From Cognatitamlana sp035818475 (GTDB lineage Bacteria; Bacteroidota; Bacteroidia; Flavobacteriales; Flavobacteriaceae): a stretch of 64,000 bases of DNA. Made by a program: the position numbers and the translations under genes. Shown here piece after piece: positions 1 through 10,924 of this stretch. Where the stretch lies: contig NZ_JAYMGV010000005.1 in NCBI RefSeq assembly GCF_035818475.1, positions 62,001-126,000 on the forward strand, written 5' to 3'. Position 1 is the stretch's first letter. Every line of letters begins with the position of its first letter. The notes under the pieces were generated by a model. That model saw only the letters and a program-made list of their open reading frames with translations. It searched no databases and had not been told where the DNA came from.

Positions 1-3000
1 CGGTTATTGTAGCATAATTAGTTGCATTGGTATTTGCAGTACAATCATACTCCGCTACTATAGGATTTGCAATCACTACAGGGTTTGGTTCCCCAACAGT
101 TTCTGATTGTGTCAACGTACAATTTCTTCCTGAGGTTACCGTAATATTATAAGTACCTGCAATTAATCCTGTGAACACATTAGACGTTTGTGTTGTAACA
201 CCTCCGTCAAGGCTATAAGTGTAAACCGGATTATCATTACTTGCGGGTAAATTAACCGTTATCATACCGTCACTACCTCCATTACAACTTACATCTGTTG
301 GCACAGTTGTAAAAGTAACCGGTGTAGCTGCATCTAAGGTTACATTAACAGTTCTGGTACATAAGGTTGTAGTATCTTCTATGGTCACGGCAAATGTACC
401 TGATGGCACCCCCGAGATCACATGTCCTGCAATAGAAACCGATGCGGGGCTTGGGCTAATAGAATACACATAGTTTCCTGAACCACCCGAACCAGTAATT
501 GTAATTTCCCCATCATCATTTGAACAACTTGGTAAGCTTGTTATGGCTGCTGACAAGTCTAAAGCAGGATATACGGTTATAGTAGTTCCTCCGGTAACCT
601 CACAACCATTTCCATCTCTAACCGTTACAGCGTATGTTCCCGGTGTAGATACTGTAAATGTAGGACTTGCCTGGAATCCATTTCCAATAGAATACGTAAA
701 TGGTGCAATACCTGTTGTTCCGGTAACTGTAAACGTATAAGGGTCTCCCGTTAAATTACACTGGTTTATTGCCAGTGCCGGTACACTTATTGTTGGCAAC
801 GGATCTGTAGCAATAACAACATCTATTTGATCTGTACATCCATTACTGTCCATAACCCAAACATCCCAATCCGTACTAATTGCAGGATCTAAGATGGCAG
901 AAGTACTACTAGTATAATCCGATGCTATTGGTACAGAGCCATCCACAACAAAAGCATAAGTATAATCAGGAGTACCTCCTGTTGCCGTAACAGATACCTG
1001 GGCACCAAAGTTACAATGAGCATTTATATTAGTAGCTTCTACTAATATCAAGGCTGTTGGTTCTCCAACATTTACTGTAACAGTATCTGTACACCCAGTA
1101 AGCTCATCGGTAACCACTATGGTTTGAGCTCCTATAGCTAATCCTGTTAACGAAATTGTTCCTGCAGTTTGTCCTGTAATGGCACTACCTCCATTAATAG
1201 TATAGCTATATGTTGTTGCAAAACTTCCAACTGTAAACTCAACGGCTCCATCTGAACCGCCATTACAACTAACATCGTTAAGCAATAAACCTGATACTGT
1301 AATGTTTGTTACCGGGTTTACTGTATAGGATTCTGTATAATAACAACCGTTGGCATCTGTAACTGTAAAGGTATAAGTGTCCGGTGTTAATCCGGTAAAG
1401 ATTCCGGTTGATGCTCCTGTAATATTCCCTGTAGCACTTGCTGGGGCTATAATAGCGTAACTTAATGGCCCTACTCCATTAGTTGCAGTAAGTGTCACAT
1501 CACTTGTTAGTGCTAAACAGGTTACTGCTGTTGAAACAAAATCTAAATCTGTTGGAACATCTAAGGCCGGTATAACAACATCTATTGGTGTAGTTATAAT
1601 ACATCCATTAGCATCCTGAATATAAGCTGTTACAGTTCCTGAAGTATTGGTTGTGAATGTATTGGTTGATGTATAATTGGCTCCTCCGTCGAAACTATAA
1701 GTGTACGGTACTGTTCCCCCACTTCCGGTAATAGTAACTGTTGCCGGTTGTGTGGCATTACCTGCACCACAGGTTAAACTTTGGGTCAATGTTCCTGAAC
1801 CGCTTACTGGTGAAGGCTCTGTTATTGTTACTGTAACCGGTAATGAATCACAGTTCTTACTATCTCTAACCACCACATCATAAGCTCCCGCTGACAGTCC
1901 GGTAAACACATTTGAAACCTGGAATGTTGCACCGTTATTAATGCTGTATTGGTACGGTGCAATACCATTGGCCGCAGTAATAACTATACTCCCGTCTGCT
2001 CCTCCATTACAGCTTACATTAGTTTGCACATATGTGAAGGTTGGCGTGGTATTTGGTGTTACAACAACAACATTTGATATTGCCTGACAGCCCTGAGAGT
2101 CTGTTACTCTAAACAGGTATGTTCCATCTAAAGTTGTTGTATATGGTGACCCTCCGATAGCGACATACCCTCCGCCATTATAGTTAACTTCATAAGTTGT
2201 ATAGGTTCCTGTTCCTCCATTTGGATTTAAGGTTATACTGGCATCAAGAATACAGGTTAAATCCTGTGTTAAATCTGCATCTAATAACAATGGCGGTTCT
2301 ACTACAAATGTGTCTGTGGCTATACACCCATTACCATCTCTAACACTAACAGTATAAGTCCCCGCTGTACTAATAGTAAAGGTATTACTGGATTGATAGG
2401 CTCCTCCAATACTATAGGTTAACGGTGCAATAGCTGTTCCAGTACCCTCTACTAAAGTAATAGTGAATGGTGTTCCGTCAAAACATTGCTGAGATACCGG
2501 GTTAATAGTTGGCTCAGGATCTCTTATTACAGTTACTGCAGCTTGCCTGATACAATTATAGGCATCCTTTACATAAACAATGTAGCTATCAGCACTTGCA
2601 TTAAATGTATTTGCTGACCCCCAACCTGGGCTGGTTGCACTTGGTGCTGGATCTGTGGCCAACAACAATTGATATTCATATGGTGCTGTACCATCTTGGG
2701 CTACTGCAGAAATAACGCCTAACTCATTACAGTTTTCATTCTTCGAAGAAGAAGCTGTGATAGCTAATTCAACTGCTGATTCTGTAATATTAAATGTGGT
2801 AGAAGCTACACTACAACCTGCATTTGTAGCTCCCGCTAATTCTTCTACTAAAACCAAATACTCGCCAAATGGTAATGTTCCAAAATTAGAGATTGAAACC
2901 GTTCCGTTTGCCGGAATTGTAGTAGTACCCGAAATACCTGTGGTTACTAACGTCAGGGAATTATAAATTTCATAGCTAACATCTGTTGAAGCCGGATAGA

Positions 3001-6000
3001 TACTTGTAATATCAAAACTTACATTACCATCGGCACTTCCTGTACAGGTGATATTGTTTGATGTTAATGCGCCAACTGTTAAAGTGGAATTAGTCGGGAT
3101 TGGAGTATCTGCAACCTCATAGTAGTAACACCCGGTTAATTCATCATAAACTATAAACGTATATGTTGCACCAGGTATTAAACCTGTAAATGTTGATGTT
3201 TCACTTCCTGGAGCATCCTCATCCTGCCAGGGTGCAGTTGTTGGAGCGGTATAAGTCATTCCCGGCCCAGTATAAATGGCAAAATGATAAGGTCCGGAAC
3301 CACTCAATGGAGTTCCTATTGAAACCTCTGCTGTTCCACCGGTAATACAATCGGCCGTAGCATTAATATTAATATCCAAATCATCTGGTGGAGATGCTAC
3401 TAATATATTGGTTTCAATAGCCGTACACCCATTAGCGTCTGTAATTATTATTTCATACAAGCCAAAATCTACCACTTCAAAAACCTGTGTTAATCCTGTT
3501 TGATTAAGTAATTCCTGATTATAACCATTAACTCCGGTTACATGATAAGTATAATTTGGCGTGCCACCACTAACTGAATCAATAATTATTCGCCCTAACG
3601 AAACACCTCCTGCGCCACAGGTTATTGGATCTACACTATAAGCTAAATTAACTGGTGTTGGTTCAGCTATTGTAATAGTTTCCGTATCTGTACATCCATT
3701 AGCATCGGTTAATGTAATGGTATAATCTCCTGCTGCCAACCCGGATGTTTGAGTTCCATAGTCAGTACCGGTTGTATCATTATTCACATTAATGACAAAG
3801 GGTGCCAGACCTATCGTGTTATCAAAAGCAATATTAATTGCTGCGGTCTCTTCACTACTACATAGAATAAATTGGGTTTGGGTAACACTTGTAATAAGCG
3901 GATTATCTGGTGTTGACACCACTACTACATTAGTCTCTCTTGTACACCCATTAGCATCAGTAATTCTAAACTGATAATTCCCTGCCGTTGAAGCTGTATA
4001 AGGCGAACCTGCTATGGCTGTGTAAGTAGTACCTCCATTGGTACTAACTTCATAAGTGTATGGTGCATCACCTCCGGATACTGAGATGTCAATATTGGCA
4101 TCTGTTGGCCCGGAACAGGTTAAACCTTTAGTCAATACAGCACTAGCTGTAATTGGTGCAAATACATCTGTAGTTGTAGGGCTTGTTGCCGTACATCCAT
4201 TGGCATCTCTGACCGTAATAGTATAACTGCCCGGTGTGTTTACTGTAAACGTTGGACTTGATTGATATGAAGCCCCTCCGTTAATACTATACATAAACGG
4301 TGCTACTCCTGTTGGAGTTGAAACTGTAAACGTAAACCCAGATGTTACTGTACATTGATTAGCAACACCCGGCGCCGTTACTGTTGGTAAGGCATCTTCA
4401 ATAATGGCAACTGTATTTATTTCAATACAGTCATTAGCATCTTTAACATAAACATCCCAGTTTAAGTCAGTACCTGTATTGGTATCAACATTTACAATAT
4501 GACTACTGTTATAATCTCCAACTCCCGGAGCTGGGTTACCTGAAATAACTGCCGCATAGGTATAAGCAGGAGTCCCTCCTGAAGCTGTTACCGTAATTTG
4601 AGCATTATCATTGTTACAATTTATGTTTGTTGCTGTTGTGGTAAAACTTAAAGCATTTGCCGGTTCAGAAACTATTATGGTCTCATTAGCTGTACATCCT
4701 GTAGTTGTGTCGGTAACTTCAATAGTATAAGCCCCTACAGTCAGGTTCGTTAAGTTTATTGGTGATGTTCCGGCTACTGAAGCGCCTCCATTTATAGTAT
4801 AGCTGAATCCAGTGGTATCGTAAACGGTAAATTCAATAGCTCCGGTATTTCCCCCTTGACATAATACATCACTTTGTATTAACCCAGTTACTGCAATTGG
4901 TGTTACCGGATCTATGGTGTAGGACTCTGTGTAATAACATCCGTTGGCATCTGTTACCCTAAATACATAAGTACCTTCTGTCAATCCTGAAAACACATTT
5001 GATGTTTGCTTTCCAACGATGATTGGTGACGGTGCAATAGTTTCATATTCCAGTACTCCTACCCCATCAGTTGAAGTTAAGGTTACTGTTGACGTTGTTG
5101 CCAGACATGTTATTGCCGTAGATACAAAATCAAGATCTGTTGGAGGGTCTAATTGAGATAGGGTTACCGAACCTCCTGCCGTACATCCCTGGGCATCCTG
5201 AACCGAATAAGTAATAGTTTGATCTGTACCGTTATCATTTACGGTAAAAGTATTAGTTGCGCTATATCCTGAGCCGTTAAAACTGTATAAATATGGCGCC
5301 GTTCCTGTAGTTGGTAAATCAACGGTGACTACAGCAGATTGGTTTGTATTTGCCGCATCACAACTAAATGCCGTTGCACTTGCCGAAACTATCAATGCTG
5401 TAGGTTCTGTTAATGTAACTGAGCCACTGAATACACAGTTTTTAGCATCTCGTACCTCATAAGAATAATTAATCCCTGCACTGAGTCCGGTGTATAAAGA
5501 AGTAGTTGTAAAAGCACTTCCGTTAAAACTATACTCATAAGGCCCCACGCCATCTGCCGGAACAATTTGCACAGAACCGTTAGTATCTCCATTACAGCTT
5601 GGATTTACAACTGTTGTTGTAGCTGTTGGAAATGATATCGGGCTAACTGTAATAACATTAGACAAGGCCTGGCAACCGTTAGCATCTGTGACCTGAAATT
5701 GATAAGTTCCATCAGATGCGGCAGTATAGGTAAATGGTGTCCCTGTAGCTCCCAAAGTACTAAAAGCACCTCCGTTTACTGAAACTTCATAGGTATATGG
5801 TGGGTATCCGTTAGAAATTGTACCTGTAATTTCTGCATCGGGTGAGCTTGTACAATCTAATTCTTTTGTAAGAACAGCACTGATTTCTACCTGTGTTTCT
5901 ATTATTTCAGTTGGTAAGCTAAATGTACACCCGTAAGCATCTCTTACTGTAATATCATAATTACCGGGCGTTAGATTAGTAAATGAAGGTGACGTTTGAA

Positions 6001-6130
6001 AAGCGCCTCCATTGATATTGTATTCATATGGTGACTGACCTCCGGAAGCAGACACTTCAAGTGTAGCTCCATTGGTACCATCATAGCAATAATCAGCATT
6101 AATAACAGTAGCTGTTGGTGGTGTTGAGTT
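1..6130 (-). repeat. Higher-order repeat inside the giant adhesin gene, period about 3.59 kb
   Basis: Module order recurs at about 1195-1198 residues. Anchors: the CYYTESYT motif begins at 1345 and again at 4939 (3594 bp apart); CQAISN at 2089 matches CQALSN at 5674 (3585 bp apart). The flanking modules also match, for example the paired PTDLDFVSTA(V/I)TCLA sequences. One copy runs from about 6130 down to 3600 or slightly lower and the other from about 2500 off the window edge. The copies have diverged at DNA level, so this is an old block duplication, not a recent tandem array. Confidence 0.8.
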
Positions 6131-9100
6131 TACTAAACTTAGCGGTGTTGTATCTGTACAGCCATTAGCATCCGTAACTCTTACAATATAGTCTCCTGCT
6201 GTTACATTGGCCAAAATACCACTACCCGGGAAGTTTGATACTAAATTCAGAGACGTATCCAATAATTCATAAGCATATGCGGCTGTTCCTCCTGTAGCTG
6301 TTGCTGTAACTGTAGCATCATCAAGACAGGTAATGGTTGTTGCAGATGCACTAACATCAACTGATGCCGGTGTTAAAATATCCTGGTTAAATGTAAATTC
6401 ACAAGTATCTACAGCATCTTCATAACGAATTTGCACTGTATAACTTCCATCAGTCAATCCTGTAATGGTATATGGAGAGGTCATTTGAGTAATCCAGTTC
6501 ACACCATCTAACGAATACTGATAGCCATTTGCTGTATCAAAATTTTGAGCCGAAATAGTAATTGAGCCATCATTAGAGTCATTACAGGTTACATCAGTTG
6601 CACTTACAACCTCAGCTGAAAAAGCATTTCCTGATTCAATAACTATAGGAAAGTCTACTTGTGTAATACAAGTAACCGGAAGTTGAAAAACCTCTATATC
6701 ATCAACAGCAAAGTCAATACCATTTCTTTGGGATAATTCTAAACGTAATACAAAATCTAAAGAGGTGTTGTTTCCGGGGTTGATTGTTCTAACATACTCT
6801 ACCCATCCATTTGTTTTAGGTATACCTCCCGTAGACTCTGAAGACAATGCTATGCCGTTAGTGTCTTGTAATTCTACTGTAAGTGAGGCATCCGGTTGAT
6901 TATTACCAACCCTTAATAAATTGGTTGCGAAAAAACGAACCTGTATAGGTTGATTGGGTATAATGTCACTAATGGTCTTTCTATAAAGAACAGCGTTATT
7001 TGGTATTGCATTTCCAGCATCAACCGCCATATATCTTCCATTAGAACTTCCACTGGTATGATCTACCGGGTTGTGCCAACCGCCATAAAAATTCCCCTTA
7101 AGACTATTGGTAACTGTATATTCCCCGTTTCCTAAAGTCCTTCTATTGTGGCATTTTGTAGCCTCAACTTGCCTTTCAAAACAAAATGCCGGATTAATAC
7201 CTGGAGAAGGCACCTCTGAACCGGAGCCAAAATCTTCAATCAATAAATTACTATAAGTAGGTACGGTTTGCAATTGATAGGTTACACTAATGGTATGTGA
7301 ACCGTTTGGTACATCTAAAAACGTAGTTGGGTCTGCCGTATTTGTATTTTCTACACCGTCTAACAGATAGGTATAAGTGTAGGCATTTGTTCCTGTATTA
7401 TTTACGGTTACTGTGGAATTTGCCGTACCATCACAATTAAAGTCCGGATCTGAAATATCAATAGTTGGTGCTACCGGTTCCGGATCTAATGTAATATCTG
7501 TCATAGGGAAAATACAACCATTAGCATCTCTTATATATAAGGTATAGGTTCCCGGCATTACATAAGCTTCTGGTGTAGTTGACCATGTAGCCTGGTTGTC
7601 AAAACTGTATTCATAAGGAGCTGTTCCTCCCTGTGGATTAGTAATTCTTAATAACCCTTCACCTCCGGGACCACAACCTGCAAGTTCTGTAACCCCTGCT
7701 GAAGCTGTTACTGCTGCATCCGGTTGGGTTATAATAACATCTTCAGGAACACTAAAACAATCTGCGCCATTCAATGAATATTTAATCATGGTTTGGTAAG
7801 TTCCCGCACCAAGATTGGAAATAGTTGGATTGCTTCCATAAGTTACACCATTATCTATACTATACTCAATAGTGTACCCATTGGCATTGGTCACATTAAA
7901 TCTGATTTCCCCGGAATTATCTCCATAACATAAAATATCTGTTTTATCTACGGTAAATTCTGGTGCATCAATTTGGTCAACTGTAATGGAGGTATCTGTA
8001 GAACAGTTATTGGAATCTACAACAGTAATATTATAAACTCCTGCTGCTGTAACCGGAATTATAGGTGTACTTTGAAATACCGTAGTACTATTTACAAAAT
8101 AATAGTAAGGAGGGGTTCCACCGGTTGGATATACTGTTATCTCTCCATCTGTACAAGTGAGTGGTTGTGTAAGCGCTACAGTAGCTTCAAGTAATGGTGG
8201 TTCAATAATTTCAACATCTCCGGAGAAAACACATCCGTCTTCTGTAGATACATCTACGGTGTAAGTTCCCGGGTTTAAATTTGAAAATGTATAATCCCCT
8301 TGCATAATTGGGCCTACACTATTTATAACCGTAGCCCCCTGAGAAATAGAAAAGTAATATTGAGGTCTTACATCATTTGCTGCTACAGCAATACTTCCCA
8401 ACTCGCCATGACACAACGGTTGAGTAATAATAGTTGACACTGAAAAATTATGATCAACAATCTGAACATCAGGAACGGTAAAAATACATGGGTTTGGAGA
8501 CACTCCAATTTGTCTTATATAAACTGTATACAGGTTAGCTGTGGTTACTGTAAATGTATTACTTGGCTGGTAGTTAACACCATCAAGACTATACTCATAA
8601 CCACTAGGTACCCCACCTACAACAATTTCGCCAGGGGTAGTACAATAAATATCCCTTGAGCTTACCGTTGGCACTAATAAATTGGTATATATGTTAAAAT
8701 AAAACTGATTAAAACATCCTCCTGAATAATTTAAAGTTAACCGGTATTGTCCTGCTGTATCTGCCGTAAAATCCGGTCCGGAAGCTACCTGGTTCCAGGT
8801 ACAACCCGGATCTTCATTGGCACAATCCTGATCTACAACAGCAGCACAACTGGTTTCATCCAGTTTTTCCCAGATCATAGACGTAGTATCTGTAATTCCT
8901 GTTTGTATTAGCCTGGAATCGTTAGCGCCACACAAAAATATATTAGGCAATTCTTTTCCGTCATTAGGGCAAATCACCACCTGATCGGCAAAAGGAATCA
9001 CCGGGTTGGTTACGTTAGCTCCAAAGGTAATGACATTAAATACCTGATCTGTATCCTGACAAGGTGCAATAGCTGAATTATGTACATAATAAGTTCCTGT

Positions 9101-10816
9101 TTCCGTTACGGTAATAGACTGTGTTGTTCCTATTACAGGAGTTCCGGTTGGACTTGTAGACCATGAATATGAGTCATAACCACTACCAGCGGTCAGAACT
9201 ACATCTGCACCACACAATATCACTTCTTCTTCAAATGTACAATCATTTAGATCGGCTAAAAAGTTTGTTGCTCCCGGTGTTATTAAACAGCCTGTATTTG
9301 TATTATAACTAGGATCATCAGAAATTGTGAAATCAGGATTTATAGTCCCTTTGTAAGTTGAATATGCCTGATTATCAATAATATTAGAACAGGCATCACT
9401 TAATAAGCTACAAGTAGACACTACGGTAACTTTAAAACGGATTTCTGAAACCGGATCATTCTCTTCTACAACAGACCTATTTACCCTAAAAACCAATTCT
9501 CTGGTTGCAGGATCATAGCTCTCAACGGTAACTCCCGGTGGTAGATATTCTATATCGGTAGGGTAATCAAATACTATATTTGTTGGAAGCACATCTCTAA
9601 TAGTCAAATCTGTTGCGTCGTCATTCCCTGTATTTTGTAAACCAATAGTATAGTATAATTGGTCACCTAAATCTACTACCTGGCCCTCTATATTGTTACC
9701 AAATTCATCTTCTACAATTTTTGTTAAGACAATGTTTGGAGCAATAATTTCAATGGCAAATGCATTAAAATAGAAATAATAGATATCCAGATTACTCCCC
9801 AAACTAATGGTTGCCGAAGTAGCGCCATTGGCTATTACTGTATTTCCTGCATTGGGAATATTGATTATCCCGGAGTCAAAACCTAATGTATTTGATCCAT
9901 TGGGATTCCTTGCCGTTAACAACTCCGGTGTATTTGTAACCGGATCAATTATTGATGATGTACTATTAAAAAAGTTATTGCCTTCACGAATCACCGTTCC
10001 GGCATTATTTGTTGCACTCACTGTAGTTCCGTTTAGCAATAAATAATCACCAGTCCATCTTCTGTCTCCTTCAATAGTACTAAAGGCATACTTAGCACGA
10101 ACCGGCCCGGTTGGAATAGTTCTAAAGCCTGTAACTGGAAAGGTTTCATTAATACTACTTGTAATTTTAGTAAACCCATCAAAAGAGGTAATGTATTGAC
10201 TTGGTAAAAGCGGATCTTCATAGATAACAAAAAGTGACCAACCCGCAGATAGTCCCTCGCTATTTGGTTTAGGGCCTACCATTGAAGAAATATTGGCAAC
10301 GGTATAAGTCCCTTCGGGGTTTGGTAATGCCGAAAGAATACTAGTTACATCATGGTAATAAGCATAAGTATTTGAGTTTACATTATTTGATGCGTTTTGA
10401 AAATATATTTGGGTTCCTGTAATATCAATATATGAACCACCTGGTGTTTTAAATTTAATATCAGACATTGGCGTAGAACCATTGACTACAGAACTCCAAT
10501 ACAAACCGGCATATACTATTTGATAACAGTTTGTATCACTGGGAACATCCAGATCGGCACTACTTGAATTGAACGTTGTGGAATCCCCGTCAATATCTAC
10601 ATGAACCGCAGCATCAAGTCTATCATTGGTATTAGTTCCATTATAAGGATCAGAAACATGAATACCTACGTTACTATTTCCTATGAGAAGCATATCTCCT
10701 TTAATAGCTTCATCATATCTGGGTGCAAAAGGCACTAAATTTTGACTAAACAACGGTATGCTTAATACAAGCATTAGAACAACAAGTCCTTTGTTTAAAC
10801 AAGCAGGTTTCTTCAT
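1..10816 (-). CDS. Giant SprB-like modular surface adhesin (3' part outside window)
   Basis: The frame opens at ATG 10816 (signal peptide MKKPACLNKGLVVLMLVLSI, ending near SQ) and is still open at base 1, so at least 3605 codons are present. Six signature sites between 1345 and 9664 all fall in this one frame. Order seen: signal peptide; unique N-terminal domain (about 30-350); DUF11-like domain (about 360-470, start near VLTKIVEDEFGN); then some thirty SprB/PKD-like beta modules of 75-110 residues, each with a Cys near its start, Y(S/T)Y-type strands and a TDANGC-type end. A jelly-roll or MAM-like insert lies at about residues 1191-1380. Such proteins are exported by T9SS and serve as gliding or attachment adhesins; a type-B sorting domain would be expected beyond the window. 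It is the last gene visible of a spr-like operon. Function is inferred from architecture. Confidence 0.87.
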   Translation of the reverse strand, partial: MKKPACLNKGLVVLMLVLSIPLFSQNLVPFAPRYDEAIKGDMLLIGNSNVGIHVSDPYNGTNTNDRLDAAVHVDIDGDSTTFNSSSADLDVPSDTNCYQIVYAGLYWSSVVNGSTPMSDIKFKTPGGSYIDITGTQIYFQNASNNVNSNTYAYYHDVTSILSALPNPEGTYTVANISSMVGPKPNSEGLSAGWSLFVIYEDPLLPSQYITSFDGFTKITSSINETFPVTGFRTIPTGPVRAKYAFSTIEGDRRWTGDYLLLNGTTVSATNNAGTVIREGNNFFNSTSSIIDPVTNTPELLTARNPNGSNTLGFDSGIINIPNAGNTVIANGATSATISLGSNLDIYYFYFNAFAIEIIAPNIVLTKIVEDEFGNNIEGQVVDLGDQLYYTIGLQNTGNDDATDLTIRDVLPTNIVFDYPTDIEYLPPGVTVESYDPATRELVFRVNRSVVEENDPVSEIRFKVTVVSTCSLLSDACSNIIDNQAYSTYKGTINPDFTISDDPSYNTNTGCLITPGATNFLADLNDCTFEEEVILCGADVVLTAGSGYDSYSWSTSPTGTPVIGTTQSITVTETGTYYVHNSAIAPCQDTDQVFNVITFGANVTNPVIPFADQVVICPNDGKELPNIFLCGANDSRLIQTGITDTTSMIWEKLDETSCAAVVDQDCANEDPGCTWNQVASGPDFTADTAGQYRLTLNYSGGCFNQFYFNIYTNLLVPTVSSRDIYCTTPGEIVVGGVPSGYEYSLDGVNYQPSNTFTVTTANLYTVYIRQIGVSPNPCIFTVPDVQIVDHNFSVSTIITQPLCHGELGSIAVAANDVRPQYYFSISQGATVINSVGPIMQGDYTFSNLNPGTYTVDVSTEDGCVFSGDVEIIEPPLLEATVALTQPLTCTDGEITVYPTGGTPPYYYFVNSTTVFQSTPIIPVTAAGVYNITVVDSNNCSTDTSITVDQIDAPEFTVDKTDILCYGDNSGEIRFNVTNANGYTIEYSIDNGVTYGSNPTISNLGAGTYQTMIKYSLNGADCFSVPEDVIITQPDAAVTASAGVTELAGCGPGGEGLLRITNPQGGTAPYEYSFDNQATWSTTPEAYVMPGTYTLYIRDANGCIFPMTDITLDPEPVAPTIDISDPDFNCDGTANSTVTVNNTGTNAYTYTYLLDGVENTNTADPTTFLDVPNGSHTISVTYQLQTVPTYSNLLIEDFGSGSEVPSPGINPAFCFERQVEATKCHNRRTLGNGEYTVTNSLKGNFYGGWHNPVDHTSGSSNGRYMAVDAGNAIPNNAVLYRKTISDIIPNQPIQVRFFATNLLRVGNNQPDASLTVELQDTNGIALSSESTGGIPKTNGWVEYVRTINPGNNTSLDFVLRLELSQRNGIDFAVDDIEVFQLPVTCITQVDFPIVIESGNAFSAEVVSATDVTCNDSNDGSITISAQNFDTANGYQYSLDGVNWITQMTSPYTITGLTDGSYTVQIRYEDAVDTCEFTFNQDILTPASVDVSASATTITCLDDATVTATATGGTAAYAYELLDTSLNLVSNFPGSGILANVTAGDYIVRVTDANGCTDTTPLSLVNSTPPTATVINADYCYDGTNGATLEVSASGGQSPYEYNINGGAFQTSPSFTNLTPGNYDITVRDAYGCTFSLPTEIIETQVEISAVLTKELDCTSSPDAEITGTISNGYPPYTYEVSVNGGAFSTLGATGTPFTYTAASDGTYQFQVTDANGCQALSNVITVSPISFPTATTTVVNPSCNGDTNGSVQIVPADGVGPYEYSFNGSAFTTTSLYTGLSAGINYSYEVRDAKNCVFSGSVTLTEPTALIVSASATAFSCDAANTNQSAVVTVDLPTTGTAPYLYSFNGSGYSATNTFTVNDNGTDQTITYSVQDAQGCTAGGSVTLSQLDPPTDLDFVSTAITCLATTSTVTLTSTDGVGVLEYETIAPSPIIVGKQTSNVFSGLTEGTYVFRVTDANGCYYTESYTIDPVTPIAVTGLIQSDVLCQGGNTGAIEFTVYDTTGFSYTINGGASVAGTSPINLTNLTVGAYTIEVTDTTTGCTANETIIVSEPANALSFTTTATNINCNNDNAQITVTASGGTPAYTYAAVISGNPAPGVGDYNSSHIVNVDTNTGTDLNWDVYVKDANDCIEINTVAIIEDALPTVTAPGVANQCTVTSGFTFTVSTPTGVAPFMYSINGGASYQSSPTFTVNTPGSYTITVRDANGCTATSPTTTDVFAPITASAVLTKGLTCSGPTDANIDISVSGGDAPYTYEVSTNGGTTYTAIAGSPYTASTAGNYQFRITDANGCTRETNVVVVSTPDNPLITSVTQTQFILCSSEETAAINIAFDNTIGLAPFVINVNNDTTGTDYGTQTSGLAAGDYTITLTDANGCTDTETITIAEPTPVNLAYSVDPITCGAGGVSLGRIIIDSVSGGTPNYTYHVTGVNGYNQELLNQTGLTQVFEVVDFGLYEIIITDANGCTAIETNILVASPPDDLDININATADCITGGTAEVSIGTPLSGSGPYHFAIYTGPGMTYTAPTTAPWQDEDAPGSETSTFTGLIPGATYTFIVYDELTGCYYYEVADTPIPTNSTLTVGALTSNNITCTGSADGNVSFDITSIYPASTDVSYEIYNSLTLVTTGISGTTTIPANGTVSISNFGTLPFGEYLVLVEELAGATNAGCSVASTTFNITESAVELAITASSSKNENCNELGVISAVAQDGTAPYEYQLLLATDPAPSATSPGWGSANTFNASADSYIVYVKDAYNCIRQAAVTVIRDPEPTINPVSQQCFDGTPFTITLVEGTGTAIAPLTYSIGGAYQSSNTFTISTAGTYTVSVRDGNGCIATDTFVVEPPLLLDADLTQDLTCILDASITLNPNGGTGTYTTYEVNYNGGGYVAIGGSPYTTTLDGTYLFRVTDSQGCQAISNVVVVTPNTTPTFTYVQTNVSCNGGADGSIVITAANGIAPYQYSINNGATFQVSNVFTGLSAGAYDVVVRDSKNCDSLPVTVTITEPSPVSGSGTLTQSLTCGAGNATQPATVTITGSGGTVPYTYSFDGGANYTSTNTFTTNTSGTVTAYIQDANGCIITTPIDVVIPALDVPTDLDFVSTAVTCLALTSDVTLTATNGVGPLSYAIIAPASATGNITGASTGIFTGLTPDTYTFTVTDANGCYYTESYTVNPVTNITVSGLLLNDVSCNGGSDGAVEFTVGSFATTYSYTINGGSAITGQTAGTISLTGLAIGAQTIVVTDELTGCTDTVTVNVGEPTALILVEATNINAHCNFGAQVSVTATGGTPDYTYAFVVDGSVPIASDYTSSTSAILDPAISTDWDVWVMDSNGCTDQIDVVIATDPLPTISVPALAINQCNLTGDPYTFTVTGTTGIAPFTYSIGNGFQASPTFTVSTPGTYAVTVRDGNGCEVTGGTTITVYPALDLSAAITSLPSCSNDDGEITITGSGGSGNYVYSISPSPASVSIAGHVISGVPSGTFAVTIEDTTTLCTRTVNVTLDAATPVTFTTVPTDVSCNGGSDGMITVNLPASNDNPVYTYSLDGGVTTQTSNVFTGLIAGTYNITVTSGRNCTLTQSETVGEPNPVVIANPIVAEYDCTANTNATNYATIT

Positions 10817-10916
10817 GGCGGTTATTTTTAGTACTTCTTCTTAGTTTGGGCACTAAAAAGAAATATTATACGTTAATTACAATTAAACCAGAATGTTACG
10901 AGTAGGAATAATACTT

Positions 10917-10924
10917 CAAACATA
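10917..10924 (-). promoter_or_regulatory. Possible -7 promoter element of the giant adhesin gene
   Basis: On the minus strand this reads TATGTTTG, matching the Bacteroidota -7 consensus TAnnTTTG about 100 bases upstream of the ATG. No good -33 TTG was found at the usual spacing, so support is weak. The rest of the 493-base gap (10817-11309) is AT-rich, apart from the terminator described separately. Confidence 0.3.

Noticed and set aside
543..10230. Short plus- and minus-strand open frames inside the first 10.8 kb
   Set aside because: They are other-frame readings of the giant adhesin gene, low-complexity Val/Thr/Pro-rich or otherwise featureless, with no independent start signals.
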